The position numbers and the translations under genes are program-made. From positions 1 to 9,571 of the forward strand of contig CALBMC010000025.1 of assembly GCA_937895685.1 (NCBI GenBank): 9,571 bases of DNA. The letters are read 5' to 3'. Source of the stretch: an uncultured bacterium. GTDB lineage: Bacteria; Patescibacteriota; Minisyncoccia; Phycocordibacterales; UBA9973. Positions 4,000 through 9,571 of the stretch are shown piece after piece; position 1 is the stretch's first letter; the number at the start of each line of letters is the position of its first letter. Below the pieces are notes generated by a model. It was not told the origin of the DNA, made no database searches, and was given only the letters and a program-made list of their open reading frames with translations.

Positions 4000-5370
4000 T
4001 GGGTCAATCATTGTCTCCTGTATAGAGGTGGCCTTCGCCATTACGGAGTTACCATAGAAGGTATTTGGGGGTGATTTTGAGTCACAAATACGCCCTGAGT
4101 AGTATCTACAAGCTGCATTTCTCTCTGCTGTGTAGGTTGCTGCTCCTGCTCCCAAGTCAGAAAGATAGATGGCTGAGGCCATAAATGCGTGCTCTGGATT
4201 CCAAGGGTCAGCTGTCTTTACTCCTACGGCATTAGCTATTCTTGTTTTTATCATAGCCCATGTTGAAGGGATAAACTGAGAAGGACCCATTGCTCCACCG
4301 TATCCAAGCCCTCCAATAGGACAAGAGACTCTAGTTGTGTAAGGATCTCTTCCAAGTTCTTTTGTAATAGTAAGGAATGGTCCAACATCTCTTGTTGGCT
4401 TCATTACATTTGCGATAGTGTTTCCTGAAGTTATACCAGTTCCGCTTCCAGTGATTGGATCTTTTAGATAACAAGATCCAACATTTTTACCAAGACTGGA
4501 TTCTTGTGTAAGAATGGCAAGCAGGAAAGCTGGTCGTACGCCTGTTTTTGCGCTAGCTGCTTCAGCGTATGCAAGGGCGTCTCCAAATGGAATGGATGCA
4601 CTGTCTCTTAGAGAAAACAGGGCGCTTCTTATTTGTGCAGCTTTAGTTTTTCTTTCAGCCAAGATTTGTTCATAGGTTTTTTCCTTGCTTTTACTTGCTG
4701 ACAAAAGTTTTTGTTTTTCGCTTTCAGATAATTCTACTTTTCTCTTTGCAGATTCCAGTGCCTGCTTTGCGTCCATTTCAAGTTCTTCTTTTGTTTTGAG
4801 TTCTTCTCTTTGTTTTTCTGTTTCTTTCCTAACTCCACGAATTTCTTCAATGTTAGCTTTTACAGATTTTTTTATTGCCTCGAAAGAGTCGATGTCTCGG
4901 TAGAATTCTGACAGAGTTGAATTAGACAATACCAAGTGAACAACTGGGGTTTGATCTATTTCATTTGTTTTTCTTATTAGTTGAGCTAAAGAATCTTTTG
5001 TTCTATCAATAGTCTGGTCTAAGCTTGAAATATTTGAGTTCTTTTCTTTAATATCATTTTGTAATTTGGAGATTGTTAGATTTTTGGATTTTATATCTAG
5101 CTTTGTTTTTTCTATTTGAGTAGTTAGAACTTTAATATCTCTCGAGATACTGGCTGATTCTCCTTTTTGTCCTGCTAGAATCTTTTCCTTTTCTGCAATT
5201 TCTGCCTCTAGTTTTGCAAGCTCGGCTTCAAGGGCAGCTTTTTGGGCGTCTACACTAGAGATTGTTGTTTCGGCATAAGCAAAAGGGCTCTTGTCTAAAT
5301 AAGACAAAAACCCTACTGCTATCGTAATGGATAATAGAGCTACAAAATATTTTTGAACTCCTTTCTTCAT
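3985..5370 (-). CDS. Secreted coiled-coil lytic transglycosylase (PcsB-like coil fused to MltB-like SLT domain)
   Basis: A 461-residue exported wall-cleaving enzyme. Residues 1-33 form a signal peptide or signal anchor (KKGVQKYF, a hydrophobic core VALLSITIAVGFLSYL, then AYA). Residues 38-255 are a long, charged coiled coil like the N-terminal region of PcsB/CwlO/EnvC hydrolases, including the typical break VVHLVLSNSTLSEFYRDID (143-161). The C-terminal domain (about 262-440) is MltB-like: LLAILTQESSLG (283-294) with probable catalytic Glu290, GGLGYGGAMGPSQFIPSTW (353-371), and DPWNPEHAFMASAIYLSDLG (388-407). Four cysteines (C300, C350, C421, C429) could form disulfides outside the cell. It would cleave peptidoglycan glycan strands. 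PcsB-type coils are regulated by FtsEX in other bacteria, so control by FtsEX is a reasonable inference. The gene starts 5 nt after the rplY stop codon and is probably co-transcribed with it. Confidence 0.9.
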   Translation of the reverse strand: MKKGVQKYFVALLSITIAVGFLSYLDKSPFAYAETTISSVDAQKAALEAELAKLEAEIAEKEKILAGQKGESASISRDIKVLTTQIEKTKLDIKSKNLTISKLQNDIKEKNSNISSLDQTIDRTKDSLAQLIRKTNEIDQTPVVHLVLSNSTLSEFYRDIDSFEAIKKSVKANIEEIRGVRKETEKQREELKTKEELEMDAKQALESAKRKVELSESEKQKLLSASKSKEKTYEQILAERKTKAAQIRSALFSLRDSASIPFGDALAYAEAASAKTGVRPAFLLAILTQESSLGKNVGSCYLKDPITGSGTGITSGNTIANVMKPTRDVGPFLTITKELGRDPYTTRVSCPIGGLGYGGAMGPSQFIPSTWAMIKTRIANAVGVKTADPWNPEHAFMASAIYLSDLGAGAATYTAERNAACRYYSGRICDSKSPPNTFYGNSVMAKATSIQETMIDPLQGL

Positions 5371-5375
5371 TTAAA

Positions 5376-6017
5376 TTATTCTTCTGTTGCTGGAATTTCT
5401 TCCTCTTCTTTCTTCTTTCCTTTTTCTTCAACTTCTATCTTTGTAAGATCGATTGGTGTTGATTCTTCAGATTCTTCTTTTGGCGCTGACACTGTAACGA
5501 TTATTTCTTCGCTGTCATCTAGGATAGAAACTCCTTTTGGAACAGCAATTTCGCTAATTGTTATTTTGTCATCAATATTTTGAAGTCCTGAGATATCAAC
5601 TTCTATCTCATGTGGAAGATCTCCAGGAAGAGCAGAAACTTTTATTTCGTGTAGAACTTTAACTAGAACTGCACCAGATTTTACAGCTGGACTCTCTCCT
5701 ATGAAAACAATAGGAATCTCAACTTCAACTGGTTTGTTCATGTCAACAATTCTAAAATCGATATGGATTGGAGTGTTTAAAACTGGATCGTATTGAACAT
5801 CACTGATTAGAGCAGGAGAAGTTCCTTTCTCTGTTTCAATGTTTATAGTTCCAGATTCACCTACTTCTTTCCAAGTCTTTTGAAAAGCAACTTTTTCTAT
5901 TGATAAAGGTGTGGATTCGACTCCTTTCCCAAATAAAACGGCTGGAATAAGGCCTTTTTTTCTGATTTCTGTAAGAGATTCTTTAACATCTCTGATTTTT
6001 GCTTGCAGTTTATTCAT
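5376..6017 (-). CDS. rplY: Large ribosomal subunit protein L25/CTC (bL25)
   Basis: A 213-residue bL25 of the long TL5/CTC type, which binds 5S rRNA in the central protuberance. Residues 1-92 are the 5S-binding domain, with RKKGLIPAVLFGKG (19-32) and the closing DPVLNTPIHIDFRIVD (77-92). Residues about 95-180 form the beta-rich TL5 C-terminal domain, including VEVEIPIVFIGESPAVKSGA (97-116) and LPGDLPHEIEVDISGL (130-145). A Lys/Glu-rich, low-complexity tail follows at 180-213. The E. coli protein has only the first domain (94 residues). A consensus-like promoter lies immediately upstream, placed so that transcription should begin at or next to the A of the start codon. The transglycosylase gene follows after 5 nt. 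Confidence 0.96.
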   Translation of the reverse strand: MNKLQAKIRDVKESLTEIRKKGLIPAVLFGKGVESTPLSIEKVAFQKTWKEVGESGTINIETEKGTSPALISDVQYDPVLNTPIHIDFRIVDMNKPVEVEIPIVFIGESPAVKSGAVLVKVLHEIKVSALPGDLPHEIEVDISGLQNIDDKITISEIAVPKGVSILDDSEEIIVTVSAPKEESEESTPIDLTKIEVEEKGKKKEEEEIPATEE

Positions 6018-6023
6018 GGTGAA

Positions 6024-6052
6024 AGTATATGTAAAATAACGCTAAAAGTCAA
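6024..6052 (-). promoter_or_regulatory. Promoter of rplY, leaderless spacing
   Basis: On the minus strand, -35 TTGACT (6047-6052) and -10 TATACT (6024-6029) are spaced by the ideal 17 nt. Exactly 6 nt separate the -10 box from the ATG at 6017, so the expected start site coincides with the A of the ATG. No room exists for a Shine-Dalgarno site in that transcript. Confidence 0.75.
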
Positions 6053-6075
6053 TTTTTGTGACAGATTTTAACTAT

Positions 6076-7806
6076 TTATGAAGAGTGGACTGTTCCCTTT
6101 TTAGGGTGGACTATGTGACTTTCCAAATATTCTAGAGTTGTGCCCACTTTTTTGTTTGGATTGAAGATATTCCTTGGGTCACAAGTCATTTTTATTGTTT
6201 TGAATATTTCTAGCATCTGCTCATCAAACATGTAAGACATGTAAGGGGTTCTAATGATTCCGTCGCCGTGTTCTCCAGTAATTGAGCCGTTAAGCTCTTT
6301 TACCAAACTATAAACTTCTTTGGACAGTTTCATTATTATATTTTTCGTCTCGTCGTCTTTGAAGTCCATCAATGGAATTATGTGGAAGTTTCCATTTCCA
6401 GCATGACCGGCGATTGTATATAGAAGTTTGTCATACTTTTTTAGAACTTCATTTATTTTTGGCAAAAATAAAGGCATGCTCTCAACTGGAACAACGAAAT
6501 CATCAATGAAAGGCGCTGTTCTCCTGTCCCCTGAGTGTTTTCTTAGTAAGGCAAAGCTATCTCGACGCATTGTCCAATACTTGTTCGCTTCTCTTTTGCT
6601 TCTTGTTATTCTGAAGTTTAAGTTAAATGGTTTTATTTTTTGTTTTAAATCGAGACAGAGTTTGTTTACTTCAGTTTCATTTTTTCCATCATATTCTGCG
6701 AGTAATATTAATTTTGGAACACCACCACGTAGTGCCATAAAAAATTCTGGAATAAAAGAAAGACCAAACATGATGGTTCCGAAGAATCCTTTTTGCTTTA
6801 GGAAGTCGCCGAAAAACTTTATTGCCAAATTAAAAGTTGTGTCATCGTAAGATTCCAGTGTAAGAGGGTTTGTTTCGTTTATTGTTTTTACTATGTCTCC
6901 AAGATTTGTTAGATCTTTTAGGAAAATCACACAAAGTTTTGAATAAGGATTTGGCCTAATCAGTTCAAATTCTATTTCAGTAACTATTCCGAGTGTTCCC
7001 TGAGCCCCAATGATTAAGTTTGAAAAATTAAATTCAAAAAAGTCATTTTCTTCTTTGACGAGGTCCCAAATTTTGTAACCAGAAGAGTTTTTTGTGACAA
7101 CAGGAGTATTCTTTTCAATTATTCCCTTATTCTCTCTCCATAATTCAAAAAGTTTTTTATATAACTCTCCCAAAAAACCAGGTTTTGCTATTTCATTGTA
7201 ATAATCGTTTCTACCTATCTTTCCTATTTGATAAATTTCACCATCTGACAAAATAACTCTTAGGCTTCGGACGTAGTTTTCTGTTTTTCCAAATCTCAAA
7301 CCAAGTTCTCCTCCAGAATTGTTACCAATCATTCCGCCAAGCGCATTTATTGATTTAGAGGCAGTGTAAGAAGGCAGAAGAAGGTTTTTATCGGAAGCCT
7401 CTTTTTCAAAGTCACGATAAAAACATCCTGGCATTGCTCTCCCAATACCACTTATTTCAACTTCTTTCTCTCTCTTCCCTATTTTTATTTTCTTTTTGTA
7501 AGGAGTAACTTCTTTTATTTCTAAAATTTTATTCATGTATCTAGTGGTGTCTAGAATGATTGATTCTCCAAGGGGTCCACCAGACATGCAAGTACCCGCT
7601 GCTCTTACTGTTATTGATAGGTCTGGATTGTTTTGTTTATTTTCTGAGACAAACCGAACAACATTTCTTATGTCTTGTTCATCTTTTGGATAAATAATAA
7701 CTTTCGGCATCACTTCAAAGATGCTGGCATCATGGCTATAACGAAAAAGAGACTCTTCTTTAGTGTCTATGTCCCCTTTTATTATTTTTTTTAGTTCTTC
7801 AAACAT
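6076..7806 (-). CDS. FAD-dependent oxidoreductase, GlcD/D-lactate dehydrogenase family
   Basis: A 576-residue flavoprotein of the vanillyl-alcohol-oxidase superfamily. The FAD-binding domain (about 32-283) shows VRAAGTCMSGG (67-77), SINALGGMIGNNSGGELGL (152-170) and LIIGAQGTLGIVTEIEF (264-280). The FAD-oxidase C-terminal domain (about 330-552) shows GHAGNGNFH (467-475) and GEHGDG (511-516), where the histidines probably bind metal and substrate, and CDPRNIFNPNKKV (542-554). Relatives oxidise D-lactate, glycolate or other 2-hydroxy acids. The substrate cannot be read from sequence. The C-terminal iron-sulfur domain of some fused relatives is absent. A hydrophobic stretch at about 341-358 may bring it to the membrane. 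The ATG directly abuts the aldolase stop codon (TAA then ATG), so translation is probably coupled. The electron acceptor is unknown. Confidence 0.9.
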   Translation of the reverse strand: MFEELKKIIKGDIDTKEESLFRYSHDASIFEVMPKVIIYPKDEQDIRNVVRFVSENKQNNPDLSITVRAAGTCMSGGPLGESIILDTTRYMNKILEIKEVTPYKKKIKIGKREKEVEISGIGRAMPGCFYRDFEKEASDKNLLLPSYTASKSINALGGMIGNNSGGELGLRFGKTENYVRSLRVILSDGEIYQIGKIGRNDYYNEIAKPGFLGELYKKLFELWRENKGIIEKNTPVVTKNSSGYKIWDLVKEENDFFEFNFSNLIIGAQGTLGIVTEIEFELIRPNPYSKLCVIFLKDLTNLGDIVKTINETNPLTLESYDDTTFNLAIKFFGDFLKQKGFFGTIMFGLSFIPEFFMALRGGVPKLILLAEYDGKNETEVNKLCLDLKQKIKPFNLNFRITRSKREANKYWTMRRDSFALLRKHSGDRRTAPFIDDFVVPVESMPLFLPKINEVLKKYDKLLYTIAGHAGNGNFHIIPLMDFKDDETKNIIMKLSKEVYSLVKELNGSITGEHGDGIIRTPYMSYMFDEQMLEIFKTIKMTCDPRNIFNPNKKVGTTLEYLESHIVHPKKGTVHSS

Positions 7807-8667
7807 TTATTTGAAAGAAAATAATTTTAATCTTTCAGTTACTATTTTCTGCATTGCCATTTCCCCTTGTTTTAGAATTTTGTAAGGAGTTGTTTCTTCT
7901 GGGTTCTCCGCTAGGAAAAGTTTTATTCCTTTTGTGTAAGCAACTCTTAGCTCTGTGTTTATGTGGATTACTCGGATTCCTGCCTTTATGGCATTTTTGA
8001 AATCCTCGTCGCTTATTCCTGAACCTCCGTGAAGAACAAGAGGAAAATTAGAAGTTGATTCCTTAAGTTTACCAATTCTTTCAATATCAAGAGCGGGGTT
8101 TCCTCCCTTTATCATTCCGTGAATATTTCCAACAGATGGAGCGAGCAGGTCAATTCCTGTTTCTTCAATAAAGTTTTTTGCCTCTTCTGGGCTTGTCATT
8201 GTGGCACTGGATACGCCCTCTGGAATTGCATCAAGAACTTTTGAAGATTTACCAATGAATCCGATTTCTCCTTCTACCAAAGTATTTCCACCCTTTTCTT
8301 TTGCGTATTCAACAACTTTTTTGGTAAGAGCAACGTTCTCTTCGAAAGGAAGACTTGCTCCGTCGACGATAACCATGTCGTACCCATTATCAATTGCTTC
8401 TTTTACTTTTTCGAAACTGTAGTGGTGGTCGGCATTTAGGAAAATTGGAATTCCAAGTTCTTCTCGAAAATTTCTAACAGTATCAACTGCATTTTTTATT
8501 CCAACAAATTCCTCTTCCCCTTCTGACACCCCAACTAAAACCGGAACATCAAGTTCTTTGGCTGCGTTTGCAATTGCTCGAAGTCCATCTAGACTTGAAA
8601 AATTAAAGTGACCAAGCGCAACTCCTTTTTCTTCTGCCCACTTCAGGGCTTCTCTTATGTTTGTCAT
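7807..8667 (-). CDS. Class II fructose-bisphosphate aldolase
   Basis: A 286-residue zinc-dependent aldolase that interconverts fructose-1,6-bisphosphate with dihydroxyacetone phosphate and glyceraldehyde-3-phosphate in the cytoplasm. The family residues are all visible: NADHH (78-82), with Asp80 as likely catalytic acid/base and His81 as a zinc ligand; VEGEIG (131-136) with a conserved Glu; GNIHG (180-184) with zinc ligand His183; and LHGGSG (212-217) with zinc ligand His213. HINTELR (235-241) forms the phosphate-binding end. The length matches the short Bacillus Fba/GatY type. Tagatose-bisphosphate or a related sugar phosphate is an alternative substrate, because these subfamilies are hard to separate by eye. 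It is the first gene of a pair with the FAD dehydrogenase, under an extended -10 promoter placed right after the terminator of the 140-residue orphan. Confidence 0.93.
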   Translation of the reverse strand: MTNIREALKWAEEKGVALGHFNFSSLDGLRAIANAAKELDVPVLVGVSEGEEEFVGIKNAVDTVRNFREELGIPIFLNADHHYSFEKVKEAIDNGYDMVIVDGASLPFEENVALTKKVVEYAKEKGGNTLVEGEIGFIGKSSKVLDAIPEGVSSATMTSPEEAKNFIEETGIDLLAPSVGNIHGMIKGGNPALDIERIGKLKESTSNFPLVLHGGSGISDEDFKNAIKAGIRVIHINTELRVAYTKGIKLFLAENPEETTPYKILKQGEMAMQKIVTERLKLFSFK

Positions 8668-8675
8668 ATATTTTC

Positions 8676-8684
8676 ATTATACCA
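8676..8684 (-). promoter_or_regulatory. Extended -10 promoter of the aldolase gene
   Basis: On the minus strand TGG precedes a perfect TATAAT (8676-8681), giving an extended -10 element. No clear -35 box is seen, because that position is occupied by the upstream terminator. The ATG at 8667 follows after 8 nt, predicting a leader of 0-2 nt. Confidence 0.6.
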
Positions 8685-8712
8685 AAAAATAAAAAAGCAC
8701 CTCTATGGGCGC
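8684..8712 (-). terminator. Intrinsic terminator overlapping the end of the 140-residue orphan
   Basis: On the minus strand GCGCC (8712-8708) pairs with GGTGC (8701-8697; one G-U pair) around a 6-nt loop. TTTTTTATTTTTT follows. The TAG stop codon (8705-8703) is inside the loop, so the last sense codons form part of the stem. The T-run abuts the extended -10 box of the aldolase gene. Confidence 0.75.
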
Positions 8713-9125
8713 AAATGATTTATACAAATTTTGGCGTTTACTAAGGAGTGGCCAAATGAACACAAGGAACTATCCAGTTGTTTTTTTACTTCCATTACTT
8801 GGCTTTTTGCCAATTCTGTTGGTTTGTAAAAAAACACAGCAGAGAGGATTGTTTTTAGGTTTTCAAAAGCAGGAATAAAATTACTAAGTTCTGGTAATTT
8901 TTGAATTGGAAGCCTTTCTTTTAAAAGGTATTTTGCTTGGTTTAGATTTATTCCAAACATGTCTTTTAATTCAAAAAATATTTTCAGAAGCACCTCTTTT
9001 TCTACCTCGTTATTTTTTCTGAGCTCAACTAGAATTTCTTGTATTTTCGTTGTTTTACTTCGCCTTACTATTTTGTAAAGCAGTAGGATAATTTTTTTCT
9101 CCTCAAATTTGTTTTGGTTTATCAT
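8703..9125 (-). CDS. Hypothetical 140-residue protein
   Basis: I do not recognise this protein. It looks largely alpha-helical and basic, without signal peptide or membrane helix. Visible stretches are a charged N-terminus (NKFEEKKIILLLYKIVRRSKTT), a helix-turn run at about 28-66 ending GINLNQAKYLLKE, a hydrophobic middle (about 84-100, PAFENLKTILSAVFFYK) and a tail with two cysteines (SSLCSFGHSLVNAKICINHL). A helical DNA- or RNA-binding role is conceivable but unsupported. The start is uncertain. The ATG at 9125 has no Shine-Dalgarno site, yet GAGGAG occurs inside the frame at codons 8-9 with no usual start codon right after it. The reading frame is credible because it ends exactly in its own terminator and fills the space before the divergent kinase gene. 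Confidence 0.65.
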   Translation of the reverse strand: MINQNKFEEKKIILLLYKIVRRSKTTKIQEILVELRKNNEVEKEVLLKIFFELKDMFGINLNQAKYLLKERLPIQKLPELSNFIPAFENLKTILSAVFFYKPTELAKSQVMEVKKQLDSSLCSFGHSLVNAKICINHLRP

Positions 9126-9140
9126 AAAATAACTTTTCTA

Positions 9141-9152
9141 ATCGTCAACGAT
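9141..9152. repeat. Small palindrome in the divergent intergenic region, possible operator
   Basis: ATCGT and ACGAT flank a 2-nt centre (5-bp arms). The site overlaps the tentative -10 region of the leftward 140-residue orphan, in the 70-bp gap before the rightward kinase gene. The position suits a repressor site, but the arms are short and it may be chance. Confidence 0.25.
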
Positions 9153-9176
9153 ACTACAAATTTAATCTTTTTTCAA
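9148..9176 (-). promoter_or_regulatory. Tentative promoter for the 140-residue orphan
   Basis: On the minus strand, -35 TTGAAA (9171-9176) and a weak -10 TATCGT (9148-9153) are spaced by 17 nt, placing the start near 9141 with a leader of about 15 nt. A competing pair, TTGACG (9143-9148) with TATGAT (9121-9126), would start transcription inside the annotated gene. Confidence 0.35.
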
Positions 9177-9180
9177 GATG

Positions 9181-9189
9181 TGATATTAT
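9181..9189 (+). promoter_or_regulatory. Extended -10 promoter of the PfkB kinase gene, leaderless spacing
   Basis: TGA precedes TATTAT (9184-9189), an extended -10 form. Exactly 6 nt follow before the ATG at 9196, so the expected start site is the A of the ATG. The -35 position (TTTAAT, 9161-9166) is a poor match. Confidence 0.5.
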
Positions 9190-9195
9190 TTTCTT

Positions 9196-9571
9196 ATGGA
9201 AAATGAACTAGATTTTGTAGCTGTCGGAGATGTTGTAACCGAGCCTTTTATTCGTCTAAAGGACGCCTCTACTCATTGTAAGGTTGATCAAAGCGCTTGC
9301 GAATTGTGTGTTCGTTTCGGAGACAAAATTCCTTATGAATCTGCGGAAATAATGCGAGCTGTTGGAAATTCTGCGAATGCGGCCGTTTGTGCAGCAAGAC
9401 TCGGACTCCGTACTGCTCTAATTACAGATATTGGTAATGATGATATTGGAAAAGGAAATATTGAAGAATTACACAAAAATAATGTCTTAACTGATTTTGT
9501 TAGTGTCCACGAAGGACTTCCTTCAAACTATCACTATGTACTTTGGTATGAGGTGGAAAGAACAATCCTTA
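9196..9571 (+). CDS. PfkB-family carbohydrate kinase (C-terminus outside window)
   Basis: The first 125 residues of a ribokinase-like (PfkB) sugar kinase. The opening strand FVAVGDVVTE (7-16) and the first PfkB signature region VGNSANAAVCAARLGLRTALITDIGNDDIGK (56-86) are clear. The catalytic GAGD motif and ATP site lie beyond the window. Substrate is unknown; fructose, fructose-6-phosphate, ribose or a nucleoside are all possible within the family. An unusual Cys/His cluster (H27, C28, C35, C38) lies in the lid region where PfkB kinases usually bind sugar. The kinase gene is divergent from the orphan/aldolase/dehydrogenase block, so a role feeding phosphosugar to the aldolase is attractive but unproven. 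The ATG at 9196 gives the expected N-terminus. No Shine-Dalgarno site is present, and the promoter spacing predicts a leaderless message. Confidence 0.9.
   Translation, partial: MENELDFVAVGDVVTEPFIRLKDASTHCKVDQSACELCVRFGDKIPYESAEIMRAVGNSANAAVCAARLGLRTALITDIGNDDIGKGNIEELHKNNVLTDFVSVHEGLPSNYHYVLWYEVERTIL

Noticed and set aside
6098..6109. CCCT-AAAA-AGGG hairpin near the end of the FAD dehydrogenase gene as a terminator
   Set aside because: It is only 4 bp, lies inside the coding sequence (HPKKG codons) and has no T-run after it.
6428..6850. 140-codon open frame on the + strand inside the FAD dehydrogenase gene
   Set aside because: It lies antisense to conserved dehydrogenase sequence and shows no recognisable domain; it is a shadow frame.
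1..9571. Defence system, CRISPR array, transposon, prophage or toxin-antitoxin module
   Set aside because: No repeat-spacer array, transposase, integrase, nuclease or toxin-like gene is seen. The MazG-like enzyme stands alone with its own promoter and terminator, and the rest is housekeeping genes plus isolated orphans.

Overview
The window is AT-rich, gene-dense bacterial chromosome. It most resembles a Patescibacteria (CPR) genome of the Parcubacteria/Paceibacteria kind. I infer this from the very small proteins, the near absence of spacer DNA, and the lack of recognisable Shine-Dalgarno sites. The gene set also fits: a membrane-anchored DUF4015 protein, a coiled-coil/lytic transglycosylase fusion and a PfkB kinase of a type I associate with this group. 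The assignment rests on protein character alone; no 16S rRNA is present.

Layout. The left part (1-1644) is read leftward: tRNA-Ile(GAT), a 98-residue orphan, rsmI (16S rRNA methyltransferase), a 65-residue two-helix membrane protein, and the start of a DUF4015 protein cut by the window edge. A back-to-back promoter pair at about 1658-1721 separates this block from one rightward gene, a YpjD-type MazG nucleotide pyrophosphohydrolase. That gene converges on a leftward 169-residue orphan. A tandem-repeat/hairpin element and a bidirectional terminator lie between them. A long leftward run follows (2147-9125). In transcription order it is: a 140-residue orphan, class II fructose-bisphosphate aldolase, a GlcD-type FAD dehydrogenase, ribosomal protein L25/CTC (rplY), a PcsB-like coiled-coil lytic transglycosylase, L31 (rpmE), RF1 (prfA) and the 169-residue orphan. 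At the right edge a PfkB-family sugar kinase begins on the + strand and runs out of the window.

How the genes relate. Translation machinery dominates (tRNA-Ile, RsmI, RF1, L31, L25). Aldolase and the PfkB kinase suggest sugar-phosphate metabolism. The FAD dehydrogenase abuts aldolase (TAA directly followed by ATG), so the two are probably co-translated. The transglycosylase starts 5 nt after rplY, which ties wall remodelling to a ribosomal-protein transcript.

The window holds no obvious new defence or mobile system: no CRISPR, transposase, toxin-antitoxin pair or phage gene. The most notable signal is in gene expression. Six genes have a -10-like hexamer only 6-9 nt before the ATG, which predicts leaderless or nearly leaderless mRNAs. 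In addition, two genes carry their stop codon inside the loop of their own intrinsic terminator. The tRNA-Ile gene has C at position 55 in place of the near-universal U. No gene-free stretch longer than 300 bases exists.
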